Shown here: positions 1 through 10,694 of the stretch, piece after piece | Numbering within the stretch: the first letter of the stretch is position 1 | Layout of the letters: each line of letters starts with the position of its first letter | Assembly: GCF_003957375.1 (NCBI RefSeq) | Contig: NZ_CP025473.1 | Coordinates: 401,001 to 465,000 of the forward strand | DNA from: Enterococcus mundtii | GTDB lineage: Bacteria > Bacillota > Bacilli > Lactobacillales > Enterococcaceae | Direction of reading: 5' to 3' | Length of the DNA: 64,000 nucleotides | Notes under the pieces: generated by a model | The model's input: the letters and a program-made list of their open reading frames with translations, nothing else | What the model was told of the DNA's origin: nothing | Database searches by the model: none | Translations under genes and position numbers: made by a program

Positions 1-1158
1 TACTGTGGTGTCGATCCAACAGGAGATTCGATGCATATTGGGCATTTGATCCCGTTTATGATGATGAAAAGATTCCAATTAGCAGGGCATCATCCATACA
101 TCTTGATTGGTGGAGGAACTGGAACGATCGGTGACCCAAGTGGACGTACAAGTGAACGTGTTTTACAAACGATGGAACAAGTCCAACATAATGTGGATGC
201 ACTAACGAACCAAATGCGTAAACTGTTTGGGAAAGATGCCAACATCACATTCGTGAACAACTATGACTGGTTATCAAATATTTCTTTATTAGAATTTTTA
301 AGAGACTACGGAAAGAATTTCAACATCAATACGATGTTAGCAAAAGATATCGTGGCAAGTCGTTTGGAAGTCGGAATTTCATTTACCGAATTTACTTACC
401 AAATCTTGCAATCGATCGACTTCTTGCACTTACACAGAACATACGATGTGCAATTACAGATCGGTGGAGCTGACCAATGGGGAAACATCACTGCTGGTTT
501 AGATCTGATTCGTAAATTGGAAGGACCAGAAGCGGAAGCCTTTGGGTTGACGATTCCATTGATGCTAAAAGCAGATGGAACAAAGTTCGGAAAAACTGCC
601 GGTGGGGCAATCTGGCTAGATCCTGAAAAAACATCCCCTTACGAATTCTACCAATTCTGGTTGAATCAAGATGATCGGGATGTTGTGAAATACTTGAAAT
701 TCTTTACTTTCTTATCACAAGAAGAAATCAATGAATTAGCGAAAAAAGTGGAGACAGAACCTGAAAAACGTGAAGCACAACGCCGTTTAGCAGAAGAAGT
801 GACACGTTTTGTCCACAGCGAAGAAGACTTACAAGAAGCGCAAAAAATCACAGCTGCATTGTTCTCTGGAAATATCAAAGAACTAAATGCGTCAGAAATC
901 GAACAAGGCTTTGGAAACATGCCGAATGTAGAGATTTCAAGTACCCCTGAAAATATCGTGGAACTACTTGTTTCCACAAAAATCGAGCCATCAAAACGTC
1001 AAGCGCGTGAAGATGTGTCGAACGGAGCTATAAGTATTAACGGTGATCGCGTAACCGATTTAAATTTTGTCATTGATCCAGCTACAGAATTTGATGGTAA
1101 ATTCGTAGTGATCAGAAAAGGGAAAAAACGCTACTTTTTGGCCAAAGTAGTTGATTAG
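1..1158 (+). CDS. tyrS: Tyrosyl-tRNA synthetase, 5'-truncated by window edge
   Basis: Class I aminoacyl-tRNA synthetase that charges tRNA-Tyr. The reading frame is open from base 1 (YCGVDPTGDS before the HIGH-type motif MHIGHL), so the start lies outside the window. The visible part has the nucleotide-binding GDPSGR segment, the KMSKS-equivalent KFGKT near visible residue 200, and a C-terminal S4-type RNA-binding domain (about the last 70 residues, with REDVSNGAISING). Its position just upstream of tdcA and tyrP matches enterococcal tyramine loci, where a dedicated tyrS copy is thought to sense tyrosine. Whether this is that second copy or the only TyrS cannot be told from the window. Confidence 0.95.
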   Translation, partial: YCGVDPTGDSMHIGHLIPFMMMKRFQLAGHHPYILIGGGTGTIGDPSGRTSERVLQTMEQVQHNVDALTNQMRKLFGKDANITFVNNYDWLSNISLLEFLRDYGKNFNINTMLAKDIVASRLEVGISFTEFTYQILQSIDFLHLHRTYDVQLQIGGADQWGNITAGLDLIRKLEGPEAEAFGLTIPLMLKADGTKFGKTAGGAIWLDPEKTSPYEFYQFWLNQDDRDVVKYLKFFTFLSQEEINELAKKVETEPEKREAQRRLAEEVTRFVHSEEDLQEAQKITAALFSGNIKELNASEIEQGFGNMPNVEISSTPENIVELLVSTKIEPSKRQAREDVSNGAISINGDRVTDLNFVIDPATEFDGKFVVIRKGKKRYFLAKVVD

Positions 1159-1261
1159 AATTTAGTAATTTTTTACCTTGTAAAAGGTCTATTCCATTAC
1201 AAAATTCCAATTTTTGAAACTTATCCTAATAGTTACGTCGGTTGTCGTTAATACAATCATG

Positions 1262-1300
1262 AGGAGGGAATTTACATTTGTAAATTCCCTCCTTTTTTTA
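1262..1300 (+). terminator. Rho-independent terminator after tyrS
   Basis: A hairpin with arms GAGGAGGGAATTTAC and TAAATTCCCTCC and a short loop is followed by a run of seven T. It separates tyrS from tdcA, so tdcA needs its own promoter, which is present. Confidence 0.85.
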
Positions 1301-1375
1301 ATTTTTATTAATTGTACCAACAATTCAAACAATTAAAAACATTAAAATGAAATGAGAAAAATAGAAAAAGTGATA

Positions 1376-1404
1376 TTTACAGAAATAAAAAACAGGTGTA
1401 ATCT
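1376..1404 (+). promoter_or_regulatory. Putative tdcA promoter
   Basis: TTTACA (1376-1381), a 17-nt spacer and TAATCT (1399-1404), 45 nt upstream of the tdcA start. Seen by eye only. Tyrosine decarboxylase operons are generally induced by acid pH and tyrosine; no operator was recognised. Confidence 0.5.
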
Positions 1405-1448
1405 AAGCCTCGACAAAATTTAAAAAATTATTTTAGGAGGGTTTCTAA

Positions 1449-3323
1449 ATGGAATCAAAGGTAAATGATTTAAATTTAAATGCACTATTCATTGGAGACA
1501 AAGCAGAGAATGGCCAAATCTATAAAGCTTTGTTAAATGAATTAGTGGACGAACACTTAGGATGGCGTCAAAATTATATGCCACAAGATATGCCGATCAT
1601 TACGCCGGAAGAAAAAAGCAGTGAAAGCTTTGCGCACACGATCAATAAAACAAAAGATGTGTTAGCTGAAATCTCTACGCGGATGCGCACACACTCTGTC
1701 CCATGGCATAATGCAGGTCGTTATTGGGGTCATATGAACTCTGAAACATTGATGCCATCGTTATTAGCCTATAATTTTGCGATGTTATGGAATGGAAATA
1801 ACGTCGCATATGAATCTTCTCCAGCAACAAGTCAAATGGAAGAAGAAGTCGGAATGGAATTTGCTACATTGATGGGGTACAAAAATGGCTGGGGCCATAT
1901 CGTGGCAGATGGCTCGTTAGCAAATTTAGAAGGTCTTTGGTATGCCCGTAACATCAAATCTTTACCCCTTGCGATGAAAGAAGTGACACCTGAATTGGTT
2001 TCAGGTCAAACAGATTGGGAATTAATGAATCTTTCAACTCGGGAAATCATCGATCTGTTAGATCAAGTGCCAGAAAAAATCGATGAGATCAAAGCACATT
2101 CTGCACGCAGTGGAAAACATCTTCAACAATTAGGTAAATGGTTAGTCCCACAAACAAAACACTATTCTTGGTTGAAGGCAGCAGATATTATTGGTGTCGG
2201 TCTAGATCAAGTCATCCCAGTACCTGTTGATCATAATTATCGCATGGATATCAATGAACTTGAAGCAATCATCCGTGAGTTGGCTGCTGAACAAATCCCA
2301 GTATTAGGCGTTGTAGGAGTTGTTGGTTCTACCGAAGAAGGAGCAATTGATGAAATCGACAAAATCGTTGCATTACGTCGGGAGCTAGAAAAAGAAGGCA
2401 TTTACTTCTATCTACACGTCGACGCTGCTTACGGTGGTTACGGACGTGCGATCTTCCTTGATGAAAACAATGAATTCATCCCATTTGACCAATTGAAAGA
2501 AGTACACGCAAAACATCATGTCTTCACAGAAAATAAAGATTATCTTTTAGAAGAAGTACATCGCGCGTATCAAGCAATTGAAGAAGCAGAATCAGTAACG
2601 ATCGATCCACATAAAATGGGCTATGTTCCTTACTCTGCTGGGGGAATTGTAATCAAAGACATTCGTATGCGTGATGTGATCTCTTACTTTGCAACGTACG
2701 TATTTGAAAAAGGTGCAGATATCCCAGCATTGCTTGGTGCTTATATCCTAGAAGGATCAAAAGCTGGAGCAACTGCCGCAAGTGTTTGGGCAGCACATCA
2801 TGTACTACCGCTTAATGTGACTGGTTATGGCAAATTGATGGGCGCATCAATTGAAGGCGCACATCGTTTCTTCCACTTCTTGAACAATTTAACCTTCAAA
2901 GTAGGGGATAAAGAAATCGAAGTGCATCCATTGACTTATCCGGATTTCAATATGGTCGATTACGTATTCAAAGAAAAAGGCAATAATGATCTGGTAGCAA
3001 TGAACCAATTGAATCATGATGTATATGATTATTCTTCTTATGTCAAAGGAAGCATCTATGGCAATGAATTCTTGACATCCCATACAGACTTTGCAATTCC
3101 AGATTATGGCAACAGCCCATTACAATTTGTAAAACAATTAGGATTTACAGAAGAAGAATGGGAACGTGCTGGAAAAGTCACAGTCTTGCGTGCCAGTGTC
3201 ATGACGCCTTATATGAATAAAGCAGAACATTTTGAAGAATATGCAGAAAAAATCAAAGCAGCGCTTCAAAGCAAACTAGAAAAAATCTATGCAGATCAGT
3301 TAGTGGCAAACGAAACAAAATAA
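1449..3323 (+). CDS. tdcA: Tyrosine decarboxylase
   Basis: PLP-dependent group II decarboxylase (624 aa, the usual enterococcal length) that converts tyrosine to tyramine and CO2 in the cytoplasm and consumes a proton. The PLP-binding lysine lies in [17 protein letters not shown] and the aspartate motif in [12 protein letters not shown]. The start has a good TTAGGAGGG ribosome binding site. With the exchanger tyrP 240 bp downstream it forms an acid-resistance and energy-generating module: tyrosine enters, tyramine leaves, and a proton motive force results. The gene is intact. Confidence 0.96.
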   Translation: MESKVNDLNLNALFIGDKAENGQIYKALLNELVDEHLGWRQNYMPQDMPIITPEEKSSESFAHTINKTKDVLAEISTRMRTHSVPWHNAGRYWGHMNSETLMPSLLAYNFAMLWNGNNVAYESSPATSQMEEEVGMEFATLMGYKNGWGHIVADGSLANLEGLWYARNIKSLPLAMKEVTPELVSGQTDWELMNLSTREIIDLLDQVPEKIDEIKAHSARSGKHLQQLGKWLVPQTKHYSWLKAADIIGVGLDQVIPVPVDHNYRMDINELEAIIRELAAEQIPVLGVVGVVGSTEEGAIDEIDKIVALRRELEKEGIYFYLHVDAAYGGYGRAIFLDENNEFIPFDQLKEVHAKHHVFTENKDYLLEEVHRAYQAIEEAESVTIDPHKMGYVPYSAGGIVIKDIRMRDVISYFATYVFEKGADIPALLGAYILEGSKAGATAASVWAAHHVLPLNVTGYGKLMGASIEGAHRFFHFLNNLTFKVGDKEIEVHPLTYPDFNMVDYVFKEKGNNDLVAMNQLNHDVYDYSSYVKGSIYGNEFLTSHTDFAIPDYGNSPLQFVKQLGFTEEEWERAGKVTVLRASVMTPYMNKAEHFEEYAEKIKAALQSKLEKIYADQLVANETK

Positions 3324-3563
3324 ATGTAAATCTTTTTATGAACGAAGAGAAAGTAAGTAGAATGGGCGCTCATTTCTCGTTCAAAACGAATAATGAGCCT
3401 CCTTTCTCTTATTGAATAATTCATGTTGACGTGCCTTTGAAGCTTGATGATCCAAGCAAAGAATACTCAAAGCACAAGTTGGCCATACGTTTGCTTTTAG
3501 TTGCTGTTAATGAAAAGTTTCAAAGACACGCCTATTTATTTATGAATAAGGAGAGTGTCAAAA

Positions 3564-4982
3564 TTGAGTAAAGCTCAAGTTAGTAAAATGGGGCTAGGAA
3601 CATTCATTGGGTTGACCATGGCGTTATGTGCCACTGTTCGTAGTATCCCAACATTGTCAGCTGTTGGTTGGACATTGATTTTTTACACGATTTTTGCCGT
3701 CTTGTTTTTTGCTGGACCCCTTTCAATGATTTCTGGGGAATTATCAACGATGCTGCCACAAGAAGGAGGCCCACAACTTTGGGTCAAAACAGCTCTAGGT
3801 AGTAAATGGGGATTTGTCGTTGCATGGTTACTTTGGGTGCAAATGTTCCCAGGAATGGTCATGGTCGCTTCTACCTTAGGTCCATTATTAGGGAATACGT
3901 TTGGGAACGCCGCTCTTGGCAACAATCACTATTTCGTTTTAGGGTGTATCTTAGTCATTTACTGGATCATCACCTTGCTCAACTTGAAGTTTGACATGGC
4001 GAAAGTTGGCGGGAATATTGGTGTTTGGTTGGGCGTTTATATTCCTGTGGTGATCATGTTTATTTTGGGGATCTTAGCGTTTTTCAAAGTGGGACTTGTT
4101 TCAAATGGCTATCTGGGGGATTTTTCATGGTCGAAAGCATTGCCTGATCTACAACACAGTGATTCATTGAAATATTTAGCAGGGATCACATTTATTTTTG
4201 TGGGAATCGAAATGAGCTCAGTGTATATGCCTCGTTTGAAAGATGCAACGAAGAACTATACTAAAGGGGTCTTTATTGCATTGATCGGACTAGTGTTATT
4301 GAATGTCATCAATGCCTTGTTTGTTGCAAATGTCGTCCCAGAAGGAACAATGGAATTGGCAAACATCACACAACCAGTATTGATCTATTGTGATATTTTA
4401 GGATTACCAACGTTCATCGGTAATATCTTCAGCTTTATGGTCTTTATTGGTGTGTTACTACAATTGTCTGCTTGGGTAACTGGACCTTCTAAAACGATCA
4501 TCCAAGTAGCACGTGAAGGATTCTTACCACCAAAATTTGGCTTCCATAAAGAAAATGAATATGGTGTTTCAAGAAATGTGGTATTGACGCAATCAGTAGT
4601 TATTTCCCTCTTTGCGTTACTTTATGGCGTCATGGATGATGTAAGTGCGGTCTTTCTTACATTGACGAATGCAACCACTGTGATTTATTGTATCGTCTAT
4701 CTGTTGATTGCTATATCTTTAGTGAAAATGAGAACTAGCCATCCAGAATTGCCTCGTCCTTATCGAATCGGTAAAAAAGGAAATGGCTTTGCGTGGCTGG
4801 TTAGCTGTATGCTGATGTTGGCAATTATCGCCGTTGTTGTTTCAACGTTAGGAACTTCAACGTTAGCGGATGCATTGCTTGTTGCGGTCATCGCGATCGT
4901 GATGTTTGTTATTCCGCTGATCATCAATCACGTGAAGAAAACAACCTGGTTGACTGAGGTTGAAGCAGACTTAAAAGAATAG
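3564..4982 (+). CDS. tyrP: Tyrosine/tyramine antiporter
   Basis: APC-superfamily membrane protein of about 12 hydrophobic segments that exchanges external tyrosine for tyramine made by TdcA. The start chosen is TTG at 3564 (protein begins MSKAQVSKMGLGTF), because AAGGAG at 3548-3553 lies 10 nt upstream. The in-frame GTG at 3555 is only 1 nt from that site and is implausible. The loop motif GPSKTI and the C-terminal hydrophilic tail are typical of decarboxylase-linked exchangers. The nhaC antiporter often found next in tyramine clusters is absent; a terminator follows directly. Confidence 0.93.
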   Translation: MSKAQVSKMGLGTFIGLTMALCATVRSIPTLSAVGWTLIFYTIFAVLFFAGPLSMISGELSTMLPQEGGPQLWVKTALGSKWGFVVAWLLWVQMFPGMVMVASTLGPLLGNTFGNAALGNNHYFVLGCILVIYWIITLLNLKFDMAKVGGNIGVWLGVYIPVVIMFILGILAFFKVGLVSNGYLGDFSWSKALPDLQHSDSLKYLAGITFIFVGIEMSSVYMPRLKDATKNYTKGVFIALIGLVLLNVINALFVANVVPEGTMELANITQPVLIYCDILGLPTFIGNIFSFMVFIGVLLQLSAWVTGPSKTIIQVAREGFLPPKFGFHKENEYGVSRNVVLTQSVVISLFALLYGVMDDVSAVFLTLTNATTVIYCIVYLLIAISLVKMRTSHPELPRPYRIGKKGNGFAWLVSCMLMLAIIAVVVSTLGTSTLADALLVAVIAIVMFVIPLIINHVKKTTWLTEVEADLKE

Positions 4983-5010
4983 TGGGGGAAACTCCCTCTT
5001 AGAGGATATA

Positions 5011-5056
5011 AAACAACACCTATGAAGAACTATTTTCTTCGTAGGTGTTGTTTTTC
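5011..5056 (+). terminator. Terminator of the tdcA-tyrP operon
   Basis: Stem arms AACAACACCTATGAAG and CTTCGTAGGTGTTG flank a short loop, followed by TTTTT. Confidence 0.85.
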
Positions 5057-5373
5057 TTAAAAAATCAAGAGCAAAAAAATAGAGCCGTCTCAACTTTTGG
5101 CCAAGTAGACGTGCTCTAAAGCTCCTATCGATGCCATCCGCTTTGAACGGACTACAGGGGGCATGTTAACGCATACCTATTTACCCACGTTATAAGGGAT
5201 TTTTAGAAAAAATGGAAGAGATTTCATTTTTTTGATTATTTCTAATTAACTACAAATTTGGACTTATCGTTAGTGGATCAGTTGATTACTAGTAAAAATA
5301 AATAGCAAAGTATCTTTTGTCCTAAGACAAGATGCTTTGCTATTTTTTTTTGATTCGCCTAGGAATGGCTACC
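5057..5373. other. Intergenic region between tyrP and malR
   Basis: No gene is supported. Bases 5080-5290 are unassigned. A long hairpin at 5300-5350 (arms AAATAGCAAAG and CTTTGCTATTT, T-rich on both sides) is probably a bidirectional terminator that ends malR on the minus strand. Confidence 0.6.
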
Positions 5374-6390
5374 CTATTTTTCTTTCAATGGAACGACCGT
5401 TTCTCGTTTGATCAAACGATGGGGGATCACTAAGCGTACACCATTGCTCACTTCTTCATGGATCAGTTCTTGCAATTTTTGCATCGCGACTCGACCTAAC
5501 TCAGAGATATCGATGTCGATACTTGTTAAGTAAGGATGCATCAATGTAGAAAAAATCGAGTTATTGAAGCTGATCATCGAAAGGGTTTCCGGGATGATAT
5601 AGCCATACATTTGGGCGAGTTGCATCGTGCGTAAAGCAAAAATATCATCGATAACAACTAGCGCTGTCGCTTCAGCTTTTTTTAAGATCGTGTCAAAATC
5701 TAAGTAATCTTCAGCCTGTTCCAAAGTCACACTTGGTTGGGCACTCAGTCCTGCTAACATCATCGCTTTTTGATAACCGAAATAGCGTTCAAAGTATAAA
5801 CTTTCATGTGTTGTATTGGTCACGAAAAGAATATTTTTATGGCCATTATCGATCAAAAATTCGGTGGCTTGTTTTCCTAATAGTTGATTGTCGTTATCAA
5901 TGTAGATGATTTCGTTCTCATGATGATACGGTTGTCCGATCAGTGTGAACGGAATCTGTTGTTCATAAAGGTAATCGATGACTGGATCGTCACTATCGGA
6001 GTAGACTAGGATAAAACCATCAACTTGTTTTTGTAAATGCATACGCTGAACGTTCTCTAATAAGACGTCGAAACTTTTTGCGGTAGCAATAGCTGTTGTT
6101 ACACCGTGATGTCGTGCTTCTTCGTTGATTGCTTCCATGATTTCTAAATAAAACGGGTTGCCAAGACGCTCTTTGGAATCGAGTGGTGGAAGAATGACAC
6201 CTACAGCGCTTGATACACGTTTACCAAGATTTCTCGCTGTGATATTGGGAACATATCCTAGTTCATCCATGATTTTTCGTACTTTCTTTTTCGTTGTTTC
6301 GGAAATACTTGGATGGTCATTGATCACGCGAGAAACAGTAGATGTCGCTACGCCTGCTTTTTTTGCAACATCTTTCACTGTAATTGCCAT
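5374..6390 (-). CDS. malR: LacI-family maltose operon repressor
   Basis: A 338-aa LacI/GalR regulator. The N-terminal helix-turn-helix (VKDVAKKAGVATSTVSRVIN, residues 4-23) and hinge are followed by a periplasmic-binding-protein-like sensor domain. It is last in the leftward series malP-malB-malM-malR, which is the enterococcal order. Probable targets are the two symmetric operators at 10452-10467 and 10663-10678 in the malP/malT intergenic region. The effector is inferred to be maltose or a derivative. Confidence 0.88.
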   Translation of the reverse strand: MAITVKDVAKKAGVATSTVSRVINDHPSISETTKKKVRKIMDELGYVPNITARNLGKRVSSAVGVILPPLDSKERLGNPFYLEIMEAINEEARHHGVTTAIATAKSFDVLLENVQRMHLQKQVDGFILVYSDSDDPVIDYLYEQQIPFTLIGQPYHHENEIIYIDNDNQLLGKQATEFLIDNGHKNILFVTNTTHESLYFERYFGYQKAMMLAGLSAQPSVTLEQAEDYLDFDTILKKAEATALVVIDDIFALRTMQLAQMYGYIIPETLSMISFNNSIFSTLMHPYLTSIDIDISELGRVAMQKLQELIHEEVSNGVRLVIPHRLIKRETVVPLKEK

Positions 6391-6454
6391 AAGTTAAATC
6401 ACCTTTCTTTTTCATCGTCCATCGTCTTGTTGAAACCAAGTTAAATCAAACTGG

Positions 6455-7465
6455 TTAAGTGAATGTACTAAATTCATAAGTTGTTTGGCTGACGCGTTCT
6501 TGTCCAGGTCGCAGCGTAATCGAGCCAAACTCCGGAAAATGAACGATATCTGGTATTTCTTGTGGTTCGATCGCTAAGCCAAAATGAGAATGCATGTGTT
6601 GACCGTTGATCTGTAAATCTGCATCGAACCCAGTTGTAGAAAATAATACCATACTTTTGTTCGTAGTTGCTATATTCATTTGGCGACCGGAAGCTTCTTC
6701 TGATAAAGTTAAGCTGTTTTTGGTGAGTTTAGGCGTATTTAATAAAAAAACGTCATCAAGACCTAAAGGATACTTGGATAAAATCTCTGTCACTGTATTT
6801 GATTCTTGAAAATTGATTGGTAAGTCCGCTTTGTCCAGGGTTTCCCCTGTAGGTAATTTGTCATGATCCAAAAGTAATAAGCTATCTAATTGAATCTGGA
6901 GTTGATGGGAATCAATATCACGTTTTCCATTTCCAGATAGATTGAAATAGGCATGATTTGTCGGGTTACAAATCGTTTCTACTACACTGTTGGCTTTAGT
7001 GATCATGACTAATCTATTTCCTTCTAATTGATAAGTCACAGTCGCGGTGATTGGTCCAGGATAACCTGAAAATGTATCTTTTAAATAAAAGACGACACCC
7101 ACTGCTTGAGGTGATTTGAATACTTCTACCTCCCAAAACTGAAAGGACCAGCCGTTTGTTCCGCCGTGGATATGATGCTTGCCATGATTTTTTTCTAGTC
7201 GGTGAGGTCCCCATTCACCGTTTCTGATCCTACCTGCCACTGGACCAACAGTTGCACCGAAAAAACTATGATCAGATAAAACATCTTGAAGATGGTCGTA
7301 AGAGAGTAAGATATTTTCCATTTTTCCCACTCTATCTACTGTGAATATTTGATGCAAGCGAGCACCATAATTGAGAAGAACGACTTCTAGCTCGTCGTTC
7401 TTCAATGTGATTTTTTTTAGATTTGTTTGTTTGATGGGGAGGACAGAAATGCTTGGTTCAGACAT
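6455..7465 (-). CDS. malM: Aldose 1-epimerase (maltose/glucose mutarotase)
   Basis: A 336-aa galactose-mutarotase-like enzyme that interconverts alpha and beta anomers. It carries the family segment [12 protein letters not shown] and a C-terminal AIEPQEIPD segment with the likely catalytic glutamate. Its start overlaps the end of malB by 8 nt, which suggests translational coupling. In this pathway it would supply the sugar anomer used by later enzymes, since maltose phosphorylase works with inversion. Confidence 0.88.
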   Translation of the reverse strand: MSEPSISVLPIKQTNLKKITLKNDELEVVLLNYGARLHQIFTVDRVGKMENILLSYDHLQDVLSDHSFFGATVGPVAGRIRNGEWGPHRLEKNHGKHHIHGGTNGWSFQFWEVEVFKSPQAVGVVFYLKDTFSGYPGPITATVTYQLEGNRLVMITKANSVVETICNPTNHAYFNLSGNGKRDIDSHQLQIQLDSLLLLDHDKLPTGETLDKADLPINFQESNTVTEILSKYPLGLDDVFLLNTPKLTKNSLTLSEEASGRQMNIATTNKSMVLFSTTGFDADLQINGQHMHSHFGLAIEPQEIPDIVHFPEFGSITLRPGQERVSQTTYEFSTFT

Positions 7466-8123
7466 CTTTGCGCCAAACGTGTTGTAGATAGTCGAGTGTT
7501 AACGAAGACGTATCAGCGACGATCGGAATGTCCTCCCCAAGATCTTCCTTGCGTCCAATGCCTACAGGATAAGCGCCACTTGCAATGATCGCTTGGATGC
7601 CTGCTTTTGCATCTTCAATACCTAAACAATCAGTCGCCTCTAATCCGATTTCTTTGGCTGCTAATAAAAAGATATCAGGGGCGGGTTTGCCACTTGCTAC
7701 TTTGCTAGGATCAGCAATCGCATCAAAGTAATCCGCCAATTGCATTTTATCTAGTAAGAATGGCCCGTTTTTACTAGCAGAAGCTAAGGCGATCTTGATG
7801 CCAGCTTTCTTTAATTCTGTTAATAAAGGGACAATACCCGGAAATACGTCTGCTGGCGTGATTTCTTGAATCATTTCTAGATAATACTCATTTTTACGTT
7901 TGGCTAAAGCAGCGAATTCTTCGTTTGAAAAGACATTTTCTTTCTTTCCATAAGCAAGAAGCAATGTTAATGAATCTTCTCGGCTGACTCCTTTTAATTG
8001 TTCGTTGAAGTTTCGGTCGATTGAAATCCCGATTTCTTCACCAAGTTTTTTCCAGGCGCGATAATGGAATTCTGCTGTGTCGGTGATGACACCGTCTAAA
8101 TCAAATAGGACACCTTTAAACAT
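7458..8123 (-). CDS. malB: Beta-phosphoglucomutase
   Basis: HAD-superfamily sugar phosphomutase (221 aa) that converts beta-glucose-1-phosphate, the product of MalP, into glucose-6-phosphate. The nucleophile motif [10 protein letters not shown] is at the N-terminus, and the later HAD motifs ([17 protein letters not shown]) are intact. The start at 8123 is preferred to the upstream ATG at 8129 because AAAGGA lies 8 nt before it and only 2 nt before the other. It is tightly packed with malP upstream, overlapping its end by 8 nt. The gene is equivalent to pgmB. Confidence 0.9.
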   Translation of the reverse strand: MFKGVLFDLDGVITDTAEFHYRAWKKLGEEIGISIDRNFNEQLKGVSREDSLTLLLAYGKKENVFSNEEFAALAKRKNEYYLEMIQEITPADVFPGIVPLLTELKKAGIKIALASASKNGPFLLDKMQLADYFDAIADPSKVASGKPAPDIFLLAAKEIGLEATDCLGIEDAKAGIQAIIASGAYPVGIGRKEDLGEDIPIVADTSSLTLDYLQHVWRKDV

Positions 8124-10410
8124 GTGCATCGTCCTTTCTTAATGGAATCGTTAGTTGATCTGCTAGCTCTTGTGTTTGTCCATACACAGTCAATTCCAGT
8201 GCCTCACCATTCAGTAAGGTAAATGTGACTTGTTCATCAGAAACAGCGATGAAAATCAAGCGACCGCGGTAATTGATATGGAAAGAATAGGCATTCCATG
8301 TGTTTGGTAAAAATGGTGCAAAAGATAATTCGCCATGGGCGGTTTTCATTTGCGCAAAACCTTGAACGATCGCTAACCAACTACCTGTCATTGAGGTGAT
8401 ATGCAATCCATCTTCTGTATCGTTGTTATAGTTATCCAAATCTAAGCGAGCAGTACGCTGATACATTTCGACCGCTTTTTCTTCCAAGCCAAGTTCAGCA
8501 GCTAAAATCGCATGGATACTTGGAGAAAGAGAAGATTCATGAACCGTCATCGGTTCATAGAAATCAAAGTTCCGTTGTTTTTCCTCTTTTGTAAATTCTT
8601 CATTGAAGAAATAGATGCCTTGTAACACATCTGCTTGTTTAATGAAGCAAGAACGCAAGATCTTATCCCAAGACCATTTTTGGTTCAAAGGCAATTCGCT
8701 AAGTGGTAAATCCGAAACTGGCATCAAATCTTTGTCTAGGAATGTATCATGTTGTACAAAAATTCCTTGTTCCTCGTCGATCGGGTAGTACATGTTTTCG
8801 ACAATATCAGCCCATTTTGCTAATTCTTCTTCGCTGATTTCAATTGTTGTTTCTTCTTTGAACGCTAAATAATTTTCACGAGTATAACGAAGGACCCAAG
8901 CGGCAATCGTATTCGTGTACCAATTGTTATTGATATTGTTTTCGTATTCGTTCGGACCAGTCACACCATGGATCATATACTTATTTTGACGTTTTGAGTA
9001 ATGGACACGATCCGCCCAGAAACGAGCAATCTCAGCCAATACTTCAAGTCCTTCATTTTTCAGATAAGACGTATCGCCTGTATAATTTGTATAATTGTAG
9101 ATCGCGTAAGCAATCGCACCGTTACGATGGATTTCTTCAAAGGTGATTTCCCACTCGTTGTGGCACTCGACACCTGTAAAGGTCACCATTGGATAAAGCG
9201 CCCCTTTCAATCCTTGTTGTTGAGCATTGTGGATTGCTTGTGGTAATTGATTGTGACGGTATTTCAATAAATTTTTTGTGACTTCTGGGTCAGCTAATGC
9301 TAGATATAATGGCACGGCGTAAGCTTCTGTGTCCCAGTATGTCGCACCACCGTATTTTTCGCCAGTGAAGCCTTTTGGTCCAATATTCAAGCGCTCATCT
9401 TCACCATAATAAGTAGAGAATAATTGGAAAAGGTTGAAACGGATGCCTTGTTGCGCTTCATCGTCGCCTTCGATCACTACGTCAGCCAATTCCCAACGTT
9501 TTGCCCAAGCGGTTGTTTGCTCTTCTTTGGCTGCATCATAATGGGTAGTTAACTGGTCAAATTCAGCCATAAGTGTTGTGAATTGTTGTGCTTCAGGAAT
9601 ATCACGACTCGTCAAAATCAAGACTTCTTTATCCACGATCACAGGTTCATTTAGTGTTAGGTCATATGTGAAGACCCCTTGTAAAGCTAAAGTTTCTTCT
9701 TCAAATACAGGGATAGCTACTTCTCCGTTGATCAAATGGCGCATTCCGGCAGTGACAGTGAATTGCTCAATATCAAAAGCGTTAGGGATCGTTTTTGTCG
9801 TCAAATAGCCGATTGAGTCTTTTGTACCACGGTCAATTTGGTTCCAGAAATGCTCATCATAGTTACTATCTTCATTTTGTACATGTCCATCCAGTTTCGA
9901 AACGAACTTCACGGTGGCTGAACCAGCAAGCAATTCAACTTTTACACGAATATAGGCAGCTTCTCTTTTGGCGATACTCAAGAAACGTTCAAATGAGAAA
10001 TGGACTTTATTCGTTGCTGTTGTGATAGTGAAGTGACGAGATAAGACCCCGTTTTGCATATCTAATTCCCAATGAAAATCTTCTGGATCAAGGGAAGCTA
10101 AATCGATCAATTGGTCATTGATATAAATATCCATTGCGATAAAGTTGACCGCATTGATGACTTTCCCAAAATATTCAGGATAACCGTTTTTCCACCAACC
10201 CACACGAGTTTTATCAGGATACCAGATGCCTGCTAAATAAGTGCCTTGGTGATGATCGCCAGAGTACGTTTCTTCGAAGTTTCCACGCATTCCCATGTAG
10301 CCGTTTCCAATGCTTGTCAATGACTCTTGCAAACGTAAGTTTTCTTTATCTAATGTTGTCGTACTGATTTTCCAAGGGTCGATTTGGAATAAGCGTTTGA
10401 TTTGTTTCAT
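8116..10410 (-). CDS. malP: Maltose phosphorylase (GH65)
   Basis: A 764-aa glycoside hydrolase family 65 enzyme that splits maltose (or maltose-6-phosphate imported by MalT, as in E. faecalis) with phosphate, giving beta-glucose-1-phosphate and glucose(-6-phosphate). The central (alpha/alpha)6 region has [13 protein letters not shown] and [20 protein letters not shown], and the general-acid region TGPNEYENN is intact. Length is normal. A GGAGG site lies just upstream of the start. It is the first gene of the leftward mal operon, and its promoter contains a MalR-type operator. Confidence 0.94.
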   Translation of the reverse strand: MKQIKRLFQIDPWKISTTTLDKENLRLQESLTSIGNGYMGMRGNFEETYSGDHHQGTYLAGIWYPDKTRVGWWKNGYPEYFGKVINAVNFIAMDIYINDQLIDLASLDPEDFHWELDMQNGVLSRHFTITTATNKVHFSFERFLSIAKREAAYIRVKVELLAGSATVKFVSKLDGHVQNEDSNYDEHFWNQIDRGTKDSIGYLTTKTIPNAFDIEQFTVTAGMRHLINGEVAIPVFEEETLALQGVFTYDLTLNEPVIVDKEVLILTSRDIPEAQQFTTLMAEFDQLTTHYDAAKEEQTTAWAKRWELADVVIEGDDEAQQGIRFNLFQLFSTYYGEDERLNIGPKGFTGEKYGGATYWDTEAYAVPLYLALADPEVTKNLLKYRHNQLPQAIHNAQQQGLKGALYPMVTFTGVECHNEWEITFEEIHRNGAIAYAIYNYTNYTGDTSYLKNEGLEVLAEIARFWADRVHYSKRQNKYMIHGVTGPNEYENNINNNWYTNTIAAWVLRYTRENYLAFKEETTIEISEEELAKWADIVENMYYPIDEEQGIFVQHDTFLDKDLMPVSDLPLSELPLNQKWSWDKILRSCFIKQADVLQGIYFFNEEFTKEEKQRNFDFYEPMTVHESSLSPSIHAILAAELGLEEKAVEMYQRTARLDLDNYNNDTEDGLHITSMTGSWLAIVQGFAQMKTAHGELSFAPFLPNTWNAYSFHINYRGRLIFIAVSDEQVTFTLLNGEALELTVYGQTQELADQLTIPLRKDDAHV

Positions 10411-10444
10411 GATTCTCCTCCTAAATGTTTCATTTCTTAGGTTT

Positions 10445-10474
10445 ATAATAAACGCAACCGGTTGCGTCAGTCAA
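10445..10474 (-). promoter_or_regulatory. malP promoter with embedded MalR-type operator
   Basis: On the minus strand TTGACT (10469-10474), an 18-nt spacer and TATTAT (10445-10450). The spacer contains the perfect 16-bp palindrome ACGCAACCGGTTGCGT (10452-10467), a LacI-family operator placed to block RNA polymerase. Confidence 0.75.
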
Positions 10475-10625
10475 TAGTAAACTGATAAATACTCAATCTT
10501 TTTTATTGTAGAACACTTCGCAAGAGGGTGGAAAGTATCATTGCCCTAGTTTTTCTGTATAGTTCTTATTGTATCTGTTGTATCATGCTTCTGGATAAAA
10601 AAATAAATAAAATAAAAATAAAGCA

Positions 10626-10678
10626 TTTACAAAAAAAGGAATTACCTCTATAATACGGATTAACGAAACCGATTGCGT
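10626..10678 (+). promoter_or_regulatory. malT promoter and downstream operator
   Basis: TTTACA (10626-10631), a 17-nt spacer and TATAAT (10649-10654). An operator-like ACGAAACCGATTGCGT (10663-10678) overlaps the expected transcription start. It resembles the malP operator and also has some likeness to a cre site. Confidence 0.75.
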
Positions 10679-10694
10679 AAAGGAGAGGTAGAAA

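Noticed and set aside
3371..3399. Hairpin CTCATT...AATGAG between tdcA and tyrP as a terminator
   Set aside because: It lacks a T-run and tdcA-tyrP are expected to be co-transcribed; at most it is a processing or attenuation structure.
5080..5290. Unassigned segment suspected to be a mobile-element end
   Set aside because: No inverted repeats, target duplication or transposase fragment could be recognised.
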